Source: Prevotella sp.
GTDB taxonomy: Bacteria > Bacteroidota > Bacteroidia > Bacteroidales > Bacteroidaceae
Assembly: GCA_016901395.1 (NCBI GenBank)
Contig: JAEAMQ010000035.1
Location: 1 to 64,000 of the forward strand
Reading direction: 5' to 3'
DNA length: 64,000 nt
In this document: one piece after another, positions 17,614 to 25,898 of the stretch
Position numbering within the stretch: position 1 is the stretch's first letter
Layout of the letters: each line of letters begins with the position of its first letter
Notes under the pieces: model-generated
Databases searched by the model: none
The model's input: only the letters and a program-made list of their open reading frames with translations
Told to the model about the DNA's origin: nothing
Position numbers and translations under genes: made by a program

Positions 17614-18180
17614 TTAGATTTTGCCTACGAGGTCGATGCTCGGCTTGAGCGTCTTCTCGCCTTTCTTCCATTTGGCGGGGCATACCTCGCCGTCGTGGGT
17701 GGCAACAAACTGGGCAGCCTCCACTTTGCGAACCAATTCGTCGGCGTTGCGGCCGATGCTGTTGTCCTGAACCTCTGCCACCTTGATCAGTCCCTCGGGA
17801 TTAACCAAAAAAGTGCCGCGATAGGCCACACCCTCATCCTCCTTATACACACCAAAACCCTTGGCAAGCACAGCTGTGGGGTCGCCGAGCATGGTATAAT
17901 GTATTTTCTTGATGGTGTCTGACGTATCGTGCCATGCCTTATGCACGAAGTGGGTGTCGGTGCTTACGGAGAACACCTCTACGCCCATAGCCTTGAGCTG
18001 CTCGTATTTGTCGGCGAGGTCTTCCAGCTCGGTGGGGCAAACGAAGGTGAAATCGGCCGGATAGAAGAAAAACAAGGCCCACTTGCCTTCAATATCCTTG
18101 TTGGAAACGGTTCTGAAACTACCGTCCTGGAATGCCTGAACGGAGAACTCGGGAGCATGTGCATTGATGATTGGTTCCAT
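17614..18180 (-). CDS. ahpC: Alkyl hydroperoxide reductase subunit C (peroxiredoxin)
   Basis: Typical 2-Cys peroxiredoxin of 188 aa that reduces H2O2, organic peroxides and peroxynitrite in the cytoplasm. The peroxidatic Cys48 sits in DFTFVCPTE and the resolving Cys167 in GEVCPAKW. The usual partner ahpF (flavoprotein reductase) is not adjacent: downstream is a hairpin and then the unrelated amidase gene, so the reductant must be encoded elsewhere. oxyR is divergent, with an OxyR-like operator centred about 65 bases upstream of the predicted ahpC start of transcription. Confidence 0.97.
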   Translation of the reverse strand: MEPIINAHAPEFSVQAFQDGSFRTVSNKDIEGKWALFFFYPADFTFVCPTELEDLADKYEQLKAMGVEVFSVSTDTHFVHKAWHDTSDTIKKIHYTMLGDPTAVLAKGFGVYKEDEGVAYRGTFLVNPEGLIKVAEVQDNSIGRNADELVRKVEAAQFVATHDGEVCPAKWKKGEKTLKPSIDLVGKI

Positions 18181-18256
18181 AATACTTGTTGTTGTTTGTT
18201 GTATATGATTTTATGTTTATTATATTCGTTGGTGTGACTCTTCTCGTGAGCCAATG

Positions 18257-18287
18257 CAAAGATAGCCCAATACGGGCGGTCTTCCAA
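18257..18287 (-). promoter_or_regulatory. ahpC promoter
   Basis: Minus strand: TTG (18285-18287), 20 bases, TATCTTTG (18257-18264). Confidence 0.75.
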
Positions 18288-18322
18288 CAGATTTTATTTA
18301 TCACGCAATAGATATTTTCTAT
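18287..18322. promoter_or_regulatory. Predicted OxyR operator of ahpC
   Basis: The 15-mer at 18308-18322 has the form ATAG-N7-CTAT and agrees with the E. coli OxyR consensus ATAGntnnnanCTAT except at the single internal A. A poorer second 15-mer (18287-18301, ACAG...TTAT) lies on the promoter side, 21 bases away. The usual tandem spacing is 22. The position near -65 of ahpC is where LysR-type activators bind. A separate inverted repeat, CTGTCAAC (18330-18337)/GTTGACAG (18355-18362), lies further upstream. Confidence 0.55.
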
Positions 18323-18456
18323 CGCCTGCCTGTCAACCTCGTGCCTGTCAGTCTGTTGACAGATCAGAGTCTTTAGTTGAAAAAATGAAAAACAAACACC
18401 GATTATTCGCTCATACCATGATTTTTGGCTATCTTTACACCATCAAAACAAGAGAG

Positions 18457-19383
18457 ATGACTCTACAACAATTAGAATATATCATTGCTGTGGCTCGGCT
18501 GAAACATTTTGCCAAGGCTGCCGACTATTGCGAGGTGACACAGCCCACGCTGAGCGCCATGGTGCAGAAGTTGGAAGACGAACTTGGCATTAAGATCTTC
18601 GACCGCCGTCGCCAGCCCATCGAGCCAACGCAGAGCGGCCGCGGAATCATCGAGCAGGCCAAGCGGGTGGTGGCCGCAGCCCGTCAGTTGCATGCCAAGG
18701 CCGAGGAGGAGAAACAGTCGATTACGGGTGTGTTCAACATCGGTGTGCTGCCCACCATTGCCCCCTACCTCGTCCCACGATTCTTCCCGCAGCTCATGAA
18801 GCGCCATCCCGAGATGGATGTGCGGGTGACAGAGATGAAGACAGCCGACATGAAGAAAGCCCTGCGGCAAGGCGAACTCGACGCGGGTATCCTCGCACGC
18901 ATCGATGGTCTGGAGGAGATGACGTGCGAACCGCTTTTCTTTGAGCAGTTTTTCGCCTATGTCGCCGAGGGCGATGCGCTCTTTGCCAACAGTTCCATCC
19001 GCACCGCCGACCTCGCCGGCGAATATCTCTGGCTGCTCGACGAGGGGCACTGTTTCAGCGACCAGCTGGTGAAATTCTGCGGCCTCAAAGCAGCACGACG
19101 CAGCAAACGGAGCTACAATCTGGGCAGCATCGAGACCTTTATGCGCATTGTGGAGAGTGGAAAGGGAGTGACGTTTATCCCCGAACTGGCCACTCTGCAA
19201 CTCACCGACTGCCAAAAACGGTTAGTCAGACCCTTTGCCCTGCCCGTGCCAACGCGCGAAATCGTAATGATGACAGCCCCAGGGTTTGTCAGACACACTC
19301 TTCTAAGCCTCCTGACAGAAGCCATACGCAACGCCGTGCCACAAGAGATGCTCAAACTCAGGAAGACGCAACAAGGCATTTAA
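18457..19383 (+). CDS. oxyR: Hydrogen peroxide-sensing LysR-type regulator OxyR
   Basis: A 308-aa LysR-family activator. The N-terminal winged helix (MTLQQLEYIIAVARLKHFAKAA-type start) is followed by a periplasmic-binding-like sensor domain. The redox-active cysteines fall exactly at the E. coli positions, Cys199 in DEGHCFSDQ and Cys208 in VKFCG, when the start is the ATG at 18457. An upstream in-frame start would add 24 unrelated residues. It is divergent from ahpC, its classic target in Bacteroides and Porphyromonas. The -7-like TATCTTTA at 18429-18436 may drive it. Confidence 0.95.
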   Translation: MTLQQLEYIIAVARLKHFAKAADYCEVTQPTLSAMVQKLEDELGIKIFDRRRQPIEPTQSGRGIIEQAKRVVAAARQLHAKAEEEKQSITGVFNIGVLPTIAPYLVPRFFPQLMKRHPEMDVRVTEMKTADMKKALRQGELDAGILARIDGLEEMTCEPLFFEQFFAYVAEGDALFANSSIRTADLAGEYLWLLDEGHCFSDQLVKFCGLKAARRSKRSYNLGSIETFMRIVESGKGVTFIPELATLQLTDCQKRLVRPFALPVPTREIVMMTAPGFVRHTLLSLLTEAIRNAVPQEMLKLRKTQQGI

Positions 19384-19419
19384 CCTTGTGTGTTCAGACT
19401 TTATCAACAACTATCACAG

Positions 19420-20004
19420 ATGAAATCATATTTACCGATTCAACTCAACGACAGAAAACGGAGTAAGCATCAGACTTGGGCAGGAATGATTCTGACTATT
19501 CTCATGTCATTGCCATTCCACCTTTGGAGTGTGAACATGCAGGCTGCACTTCCCGCCGACAGGCCGGAGGCCATCGCCCAGACTGTTGCCCGTGAAGGGG
19601 GCAAGGCACCCGACTTCACGCTAAAGACCCCCGACGGCACCCCACTACGGCTTTCTTCACTGCGTGGGAAATACGTATTGCTCGACTTCTGGGGCTCGTG
19701 GTGCTACTGGTGCATCAAGGGAGTACCCAAAATGAAGGAGGCCTACGCCAAACATCAAGACAAAGTGGTGTTTCTGAGCATTGCCTGCCGTGATACAGAG
19801 GAGCGTTGGCGCGATGCCTTGGAAGAACTGCAGATGCCGTGGATTCAGGTGAAAGACGACGTGATGGTGGGTGCGCCAAGTCTCTATGGCGTGCATGGAT
19901 ACCCCACCAAAGTGCTTGTCAACCCCGATGGTACCGTCAATTTCATCTTCGAAGGCGAAGATTCCGCTTTCTACGACAAGCTCGATGCCATCCTCAGCAA
20001 ATGA
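19420..20004 (+). CDS. Exported or membrane-anchored thioredoxin-like protein (TlpA/AhpC-TSA type)
   Basis: A 194-aa protein with an N-terminal hydrophobic segment (GMILTILMSLPFHLWSV) and a TlpA-like domain: KAPDFTLKTPDGTPLRLSSLRGK followed by LLDFWGSWCYWC with a CxxC pair. Such proteins reduce or shuffle disulfides in the periplasm. The start is the ATG at 19420; a GTG 30 bases upstream is possible. It lies 36 bases after oxyR on the same strand and may be co-transcribed, suggesting a redox-repair role under peroxide stress (inference). Confidence 0.85.
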   Translation: MKSYLPIQLNDRKRSKHQTWAGMILTILMSLPFHLWSVNMQAALPADRPEAIAQTVAREGGKAPDFTLKTPDGTPLRLSSLRGKYVLLDFWGSWCYWCIKGVPKMKEAYAKHQDKVVFLSIACRDTEERWRDALEELQMPWIQVKDDVMVGAPSLYGVHGYPTKVLVNPDGTVNFIFEGEDSAFYDKLDAILSK

Positions 20005-20171
20005 GAACCGTCTGCCAGCAGCGACTCCAACTGCCTGACAGACGATGCCCCCCATTGGGGCACTGGCCCTGAAAAACACATTTCATACCACATTGGGCAC
20101 AAAGATACAAGATATGTAACAATGTGTAATATTTTCTTGGGTTAATGGTGTGAAATGTTTCTGTTTTTTCG

Positions 20172-20179
20172 TAACTTTG
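20172..20179 (+). promoter_or_regulatory. -7 box (TAACTTTG) of the purF-like gene
   Basis: TAnnTTTG match 37 bases before the ATG at 20217. No clear -33 element. Confidence 0.5.
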
Positions 20180-20216
20180 TCCTCCGTAATATCATCTTTA
20201 ATCCAACAACACTATT

Positions 20217-21662
20217 ATGGGCGGCATCTTTGGAACTATCTCTGTTAGAGATTGCGTCAACGATCTATTCTACGGCACCGATTACAATTCACATTTGGGC
20301 ACCAAGCGTGCGGGTATGGTCACCTTTGACAAGGAGAAGGGGTTCTCCCGGTCTATCCATAGTCTGGAACACGACTACTTCCGGTCGAAATTTGAGGAAG
20401 AACTCAGCGGTTTTGCAGGCTGTCAGGGCCTGGGTGTCATCAGCGACACCGATCCACAACCTATCATCGTCAACTCGCATCTCGGGCGTTATGCCGTAGC
20501 CACGGTGGCGCATATCAACAACCTGCAGCAGATAGCCGAAGACCTGTTGAAGCAGCGCATGCACCTCAGTGAGATGTCGGCCAATGCCCTGAACCAGACG
20601 GAGTTGGTGGCGTTGCTCATCAATATGGGTGACACGCTGGTCGAAGGTATCAACAATGTGTTCCGCCGCGTGGAGGGGTCGTGCTCGATGGTGGTGCTCA
20701 CCGAAGACGGCATCATTGCCGCCCGCGACATTCTGGGCCGCACCCCACTGGTCATCGGTCACAAGGAAGGGGCCTATGCCGTGACCAGCGAGTCGTCGGC
20801 CTTCCCCAATCTTGACTACAAAACCGTGCGCGATGTGGGGCCGGGAGAGATCATTCGGTTTACGGCCGACAGCATGGAAGTGCTCCAAGGACCGGCCCAA
20901 CGGGAACAGGTATGCTCCTTCCTGTGGGTGTACTATGGATTTCCCACCAGTTCCTACGAGGGCATCAATGTGGAGGCCGTGCGCGAGCGCAACGGCCGGA
21001 TGATGGGCGAAGAGGACAAAACACCTGCCGATCTGGTGTGCGGCATCCCCGATTCGGGTGTAGGAATGGCCTTGGGATATGCCGAAGGACACAAGATACC
21101 CTACAAACGTGCTGTGCTGAAATACACTCCGACATGGCCGCGCAGCTTCACCCCGAGCAACCAGACACGCCGAAGCCTCGTGGCAAAGATGAAACTCATT
21201 CCCAACGAACCGCTTCTGAAAGGACAACGCGTGGTGTTCTGCGACGACTCCATCGTGCGCGGCACGCAGCTTCGTGACAACGTGCGCACCTTCTTTGACT
21301 CTGGAGCTCAGGAGGTTCACGTGCGCATCTCCTGTCCGCCGCTGGTCTATGGCTGTCCGTTCATCGGCTTCACGTCATCGAAAAGCGACATGGAACTCAT
21401 CACCCGACGCATCATCCACGACTTCGAAGGCGACGACAAGAAGAACCTCGACAAATATGCCACCACCGATTCGCCGGAATACCGACGTATGGTAGACGAG
21501 ATAGCCCACCGGCTGGGACTCACCACGCTGCGCTTTGCCAAGCTCGAATCGCTCGTCGAGAGTATCGGATTGCCCAAATGCAAGGTCTGCACCCACTGTT
21601 TCGACGGGTCGAGTTATTGCCACCAACAGACACCGCAGGACGACACCGAGGGTCGCGGGTAA
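20217..21662 (+). CDS. PurF-like amidophosphoribosyltransferase lacking the glutaminase catalytic residues
   Basis: At 481 aa it matches PurF in length and layout: an N-terminal Ntn-glutaminase-like half and a C-terminal phosphoribosyltransferase half. The PRPP-binding loop VVFCDDSIVRGTQ is intact near residues 340-352. The glutaminase half is not. The obligatory Cys after the initiator Met is Gly (MGGIFG), the oxyanion-hole HNGN is HINN, and the usual His-x-Arg-Tyr segment is replaced by GVISDTDPQP. No alternative upstream start restores a Cys. The C-terminus has clustered cysteines (CKVCTHC and later C). It may use free ammonia, or have a regulatory or other phosphoribosyl role. A true PurF is expected elsewhere in the genome. 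Alone in its transcription unit. Confidence 0.85.
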   Translation: MGGIFGTISVRDCVNDLFYGTDYNSHLGTKRAGMVTFDKEKGFSRSIHSLEHDYFRSKFEEELSGFAGCQGLGVISDTDPQPIIVNSHLGRYAVATVAHINNLQQIAEDLLKQRMHLSEMSANALNQTELVALLINMGDTLVEGINNVFRRVEGSCSMVVLTEDGIIAARDILGRTPLVIGHKEGAYAVTSESSAFPNLDYKTVRDVGPGEIIRFTADSMEVLQGPAQREQVCSFLWVYYGFPTSSYEGINVEAVRERNGRMMGEEDKTPADLVCGIPDSGVGMALGYAEGHKIPYKRAVLKYTPTWPRSFTPSNQTRRSLVAKMKLIPNEPLLKGQRVVFCDDSIVRGTQLRDNVRTFFDSGAQEVHVRISCPPLVYGCPFIGFTSSKSDMELITRRIIHDFEGDDKKNLDKYATTDSPEYRRMVDEIAHRLGLTTLRFAKLESLVESIGLPKCKVCTHCFDGSSYCHQQTPQDDTEGRG

Positions 21663-21693
21663 CCGACGGAAAAGTCCAATTATGATATGAATA

Positions 21694-21740
21694 GAGCGTG
21701 GGTTGTCATTTCAAACGATGACAACCCACGCTCTTTTTGT
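21694..21740 (+). terminator. Terminator of the purF-like gene
   Basis: Perfect 17-bp stem (AGAGCGTGGGTTGTCAT and its complement) with an 8-base loop followed by TTTTTG. It lies 31 bases past the stop and could also serve the convergent GH2 gene. Confidence 0.9.
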
Positions 21741-21761
21741 GGAAATAGATGGCGGGGAAAA

Positions 21762-24710
21762 CTACTTCCCGTAGCTGTCGAGATAGGGGTGCTCAGCGTT
21801 GGCGGGAGAGATGTCGCCGAAAACGCGATACACCAGCTGCGTGGCATTGGCACGGAGCACGAGGCATCCCTGCCGCTGGCCGAGGTCGCTGGCCGTCTGA
21901 TAGACCGGCGCGGCGAACTTGCTGCCGTAGCCTCCGACTAAGAGGTTGTCGGTGATGGCTATCCGTCCGCCGATGTTTTCGATGAGGAGATTGCCGCTCT
22001 GGGCCACCACCGACACCGTTTGCGGTGCCACGGGCTGACGCTTGCTCCGTGGCTGTGGGACGTAGGAAACCACCGTCATCATGCGGACGGACGCGCGGTT
22101 GCCATAAAACCATAGGTCTTCCTTGTTCAACTGCCACACGCCGGGATTGTCGAAGGCCGTCTTGCCGGGCGTGTGGGAGAACGGACCCTCGCCCATCCAC
22201 GCCACATCGTCGTAGGTCTGGGGCAGGATGATAGTCGGTCCGAAGTCAAGCAACTTGCCGTCGAGAGTATCCGAGGGCGTGAGGACATAGCTCATCTCCA
22301 CCGCCCCCGACTTGTCTGTGCGCAGCGTGAGGTCGCCGTCGATATAGTTTCGGGTGGCCGATGTCTTGTCGTGTCTGTACCATCGGCACTGCAGCCGATA
22401 GCCGTCGCCCTGCCGCCTCACCCTGAGGTCGCGGGCGGGGAGCAGATAGGGCATCCAGTATTTACTGTCGCGCTCGGTCACGCCGGTCTTCAGACGGCCC
22501 ACGCGCAGCTGCAACCCCTTGTCCAGCAATTCTTTCACGAGGGCCTTGGCATAGTCGGCATGGTCCGATTTCGCCTCTCTCAGCGCCTTTGCGTAGTCGG
22601 TCTGCGTGTCGGTCCAGCAGTTGCGCTCATAGCACAACGACCCGTCGGGGCGCATCACCTGCATACAGAGCACCGCGTCCTGCTCCGGACGGAAATCGAT
22701 GACCGCCGTCTCCTCGCCGCGTGCCGGCGCCGACAGCCACACCGTGCCTTGCTCCAGCATCTGCCGCTGACGCCTGATCTGCCACCGGATGCTGTATCCC
22801 TGCAGGCCGATGAAGTCGAAACGGTTTTCCACCCGCACCTTCACCTCACCGCCGCGCACCTCTGTCGGCTCCAGGAAGACAGGCGTATAGACCTGCGCCA
22901 ACTCAAAATAGTCTTCCTGCGGATAGCCGTCGCCGTAGACCACGCCGTCGGTGCCGCCCTTCTGACGCTCCCATTTGCCGTCGGCCACCTGGTCCATCGT
23001 GTAGTTGTCGATGTATCTCAGGGAGTCGATGCGCACACTCTTGAGCAACTGGTTTTGCTGATTATAGTTGTTGGTGAGTATCGACTGGTCCTGAAAACAC
23101 CACACCGACCCACCGTAAATCTTCGGTTCGGCCCTAAACAGCGCATACTTCTGCTCCAGCTCCGCAAACGCGGTGTTGAACGAATGGGCATACTCCGTGT
23201 TGATGATGGGCAGCGTGGCCCTGGCGCAGGCGTCGCGCAGGACACCGTCATTGCCATAATGGTCGCTCAGCACATTGACAAACGGCGACGGGCGTCTGAC
23301 ATAACTGGAGAATGGCCCCTTGGTCTGGGGCACCACACGGAGCCGCGAGGGGTCGTAGTACATGGTGTATCGCAGCACCGAGTCCTGCACGGGATAAATC
23401 TTATTCTCATTGCCATGACTCCAAAGGATGATGCTTGGGCAGTTGCGGTCGCGGTCGATGGTGGCCTTGGCGCGCGCCTTCAGTTCGCTCACCACGTCTG
23501 CGCCCTCGGCCGTCGGTGCCTTCGGGTCCCATCGTTTCAGATATTCGTCGCCGCGCGAGGCAAAGGGTATCTCCTCGCAGACATAGATGCCCATCTCGTC
23601 GCAGAGGCGTGTCACCTCGGGGTTGAGGGGATAGTGGGCCGTGCGAATGAAGTTCACGTTGGCGGCCTTGATCTGTTCCAGCTGCCGGCGGCGGTTCAGC
23701 AGCGACATCGCACTGCCCTCGATGGCGTCGTTTTCAGACAGGCACACGCCCCGCAGGAATATTTCGCGGTTGTTGAGCAATATCCTCGTGCCCTCGACGC
23801 GCACCTCGCGGATGCCCACCTTCTCGGTGATTTTCTGCAACCGCTGGTTGTCGGCATCGAGAAGACTCACCTCCAGCAGATAGAGCGTCGGCGTCTCGGC
23901 GGTCCACAGGCGGGGCGCGGTCAGGTGGGCCTGGAGCACGGCGGAGTCGCCCTGCACGGTGCCCCGCATGTCGGCCACGTGGTGAAACCGCTCGTCGAGG
24001 AGCGAGGCTTGGATGCTGACCGTGGCGCGCTCGACACTGGTCTGGGAGGGTTTGCCTGTGGTGTTCGGCTTTGGCAAACCTTCGGCTTGGTTGACCAGCA
24101 CCTTCAGCCGCACATCAGCCGAGTTGTCGGCATGCACTTTGGAGGTGAAAATGGCATCGGCAATGCTCGCCTTGCGCGGCACGGAGAAGAGCTGCACGCT
24201 GTGCTGAATGCCCGTCACCGACCATGCGTCGCACACGTCAAACAGCCAGTAGGCCGAGTGGGTCGACAGGTTGATTTGTATCTCGTTGGTGCCGTCGCGC
24301 AGCAGTGGGGTGATGTTAAACTGGTGCATGGTATGGGCAGAGTGTCCCTCGCCGGCTTTCTGTCCGTTGATCAGCACCGTGAAGCCGTTTTGCGCACCGT
24401 CCAGCCGGAGGATCACATCGCGTCCTTTCCAGTAGGGTTGGTAACGGAACGTGCGTTTGTATACAGCATTCAGCGCCGAGAGGTCGCGCCCGTATTCGGG
24501 TGTCTTCACCCCCTGTGTCTCCCAGTTGCCCGGCACTTGTATCTCGCGCCAGTCGTTGTCGCCATCGAGTCGAAACTGCCATGTACCGTCGAGCGATGTC
24601 ACTTCGAGGCGGTCGCGCACCGGATAATACTGTCGCCCGACTCCCCTTGCCGGCATCGTCCACGCCACGGCCAGGAGTAAAAGAATGGAAAATAGTGTAC
24701 TTGGTTTCAT
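21762..24710 (-). CDS. Exported GH2 glycoside hydrolase (beta-galactosidase-like)
   Basis: A 982-aa protein with a signal peptide (TLFSILLLLAVAWTMPARG). It has the GH2 sugar-binding, immunoglobulin-like and TIM-barrel order, then a beta-galactosidase small-chain-like C-terminus (WMGEGPFSHTPGK). Predicted acid/base is Glu435 in LWSHGNENK and nucleophile Glu506 in INTEYAHSF. Both fit the GH2 pattern, although the first motif has His where Leu is usual. It probably releases beta-linked galactose, or another sugar, in the periplasm. The start is the ATG at 24710, just behind the TAAATTTG promoter box. It is not next to a SusCD pair. The closest PUL is about 11 kb away. Confidence 0.92.
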   Translation of the reverse strand: MKPSTLFSILLLLAVAWTMPARGVGRQYYPVRDRLEVTSLDGTWQFRLDGDNDWREIQVPGNWETQGVKTPEYGRDLSALNAVYKRTFRYQPYWKGRDVILRLDGAQNGFTVLINGQKAGEGHSAHTMHQFNITPLLRDGTNEIQINLSTHSAYWLFDVCDAWSVTGIQHSVQLFSVPRKASIADAIFTSKVHADNSADVRLKVLVNQAEGLPKPNTTGKPSQTSVERATVSIQASLLDERFHHVADMRGTVQGDSAVLQAHLTAPRLWTAETPTLYLLEVSLLDADNQRLQKITEKVGIREVRVEGTRILLNNREIFLRGVCLSENDAIEGSAMSLLNRRRQLEQIKAANVNFIRTAHYPLNPEVTRLCDEMGIYVCEEIPFASRGDEYLKRWDPKAPTAEGADVVSELKARAKATIDRDRNCPSIILWSHGNENKIYPVQDSVLRYTMYYDPSRLRVVPQTKGPFSSYVRRPSPFVNVLSDHYGNDGVLRDACARATLPIINTEYAHSFNTAFAELEQKYALFRAEPKIYGGSVWCFQDQSILTNNYNQQNQLLKSVRIDSLRYIDNYTMDQVADGKWERQKGGTDGVVYGDGYPQEDYFELAQVYTPVFLEPTEVRGGEVKVRVENRFDFIGLQGYSIRWQIRRQRQMLEQGTVWLSAPARGEETAVIDFRPEQDAVLCMQVMRPDGSLCYERNCWTDTQTDYAKALREAKSDHADYAKALVKELLDKGLQLRVGRLKTGVTERDSKYWMPYLLPARDLRVRRQGDGYRLQCRWYRHDKTSATRNYIDGDLTLRTDKSGAVEMSYVLTPSDTLDGKLLDFGPTIILPQTYDDVAWMGEGPFSHTPGKTAFDNPGVWQLNKEDLWFYGNRASVRMMTVVSYVPQPRSKRQPVAPQTVSVVAQSGNLLIENIGGRIAITDNLLVGGYGSKFAAPVYQTASDLGQRQGCLVLRANATQLVYRVFGDISPANAEHPYLDSYGK

Positions 24711-24731
24711 CAGATTGTTTATTTTACCCAA

Positions 24732-24760
24732 CAAATTTAACGATAAATCGGTATTCACAA
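24732..24760 (-). promoter_or_regulatory. GH2 gene promoter
   Basis: Minus strand: TTG (24758-24760), 18 bases, TAAATTTG (24732-24739). The spacing is slightly short. Confidence 0.5.
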
Positions 24761-24936
24761 GCCATAACATTTGTTCAAAAAACCTGTGATTTTGTACTTT
24801 TCCTTTTGTTTTGCTTCATTAATATGGGATTATCTACGCTTGGCGAAAGCTCTGTCATAAAGATTGCTACAGGGCACGGGTGTAAAAAGAAAAGGTTAAG
24901 ATTAATTAAAAAAAAAACGTTATTCTATATTTTTAC

Positions 24937-24944
24937 TAACTTTG
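24937..24944 (+). promoter_or_regulatory. -7 box (TAACTTTG) of the Ala-rich lipoprotein gene
   Basis: TAnnTTTG match 64 bases before the ATG at 25009. The remaining sequence back to the GH2 start is AT-rich without other recognised signals. Confidence 0.5.
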
Positions 24945-25008
24945 AACGTTGTAATATATACAGAAGAGTTATTCACTTATATTGTACTAACAAATAAATT
25001 AGAGAAAC

Positions 25009-25734
25009 ATGAAGAAATTATTTTTTGCCGTTTTAGCTGTTTCAGCAATGACAATTGCAAGTTGTGGTAACAAGACCAACGCCAATGCCGAGGGTGCAGA
25101 CTCTCTGGCAGACTCGTCTTTGGTAGACACCACCGCTCTCTCTTCCGAGACCCGTTCAACCATCAATGCGCTGACTTCCAATCTCGCAGAAATGATTAAA
25201 AACAAAGACCAGAAGGGACTGACAATGGCGCTGGCCAACATTGCTGCTACCTACAAGGCCTTGGTAAACTCCGGAAAGCTGAAAGATGCCTTGGGTTACG
25301 GTCAGGTTGTAAAAGATTATGTGACAAAGAATATGGACTCCATCAAGGCGTTCACCGGTAACAACACCGCCATCTCAAGTCTTCTCACAGGTATCCAAAA
25401 TCTCCCCACTAACACTGCCACCACCGCAGAAGAAGCCAAACAGGCAGTATCAAGCAGTATCGTAGACATGGCTTCGTCTACCCTGCAGAAAGCTGCTGCC
25501 ACCGGTGCTACCGCAGAGGCCGCCGCTGCAGCACTAAAGAATCTGCCCACTACAGCGACCGATGCCGCTGCTGCCGCCGTTTCGAATGCGAAGGATGCTG
25601 CAGCAACGAAAGCCAATGAGGAAGTGGACGCAGCGAAATCCAAGGCTGCCGATGCCGTGAACAATGTTGCCAACAAGACCAATGATGCCGTAAACAGCGC
25701 AGCTTCGAAGGCTGTCAAAGGCCTCGGTCTCTAA
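25009..25734 (+). CDS. Alanine-rich lipoprotein of unknown function
   Basis: A 241-aa lipoprotein: hydrophobic signal followed by the lipobox IASC (Cys19). The mature part begins with a Ser/Thr/Asp-rich stretch, then a helical region (residues 45-125). The last 100 residues are dominated by Ala, Lys, Asp and Asn in heptad-like runs (AAATKANEEVDAAKSK), predicted to be helical or coiled coil, rather like late-embryogenesis or Lpp-style helical proteins. Function unknown. A structural or envelope-stress role is only a guess. It has its own -7 box and a strong terminator. Confidence 0.8.
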   Translation: MKKLFFAVLAVSAMTIASCGNKTNANAEGADSLADSSLVDTTALSSETRSTINALTSNLAEMIKNKDQKGLTMALANIAATYKALVNSGKLKDALGYGQVVKDYVTKNMDSIKAFTGNNTAISSLLTGIQNLPTNTATTAEEAKQAVSSSIVDMASSTLQKAAATGATAEAAAAALKNLPTTATDAAAAAVSNAKDAAATKANEEVDAAKSKAADAVNNVANKTNDAVNSAASKAVKGLGL

Positions 25735-25768
25735 ATAGGAAGCGCTTTACCTGTATTCAAATTAATAA

Positions 25769-25806
25769 GGAGCTAAGTCCGCAGATATGGACTTAGCTCC
25801 CTTTTT
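25769..25806 (+). terminator. Terminator of the Ala-rich lipoprotein gene
   Basis: Perfect 12-bp stem (GGAGCTAAGTCC/GGACTTAGCTCC), 8-base loop, then CTTTTTT. Confidence 0.9.
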
Positions 25807-25898
25807 TGTATCAGCCATTCATCGACAAGGGCTATCCTCTTGAGGATTTGGGTAGAGCAATAACCCCGGAAGTCTCCGACAAATGTGCCGTAAAGCCT

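Noticed and set aside
22173..24680. 835-codon plus-strand open frame
   Set aside because: Antisense to the GH2 gene; His/Val/Leu-rich composition typical of shadow frames.
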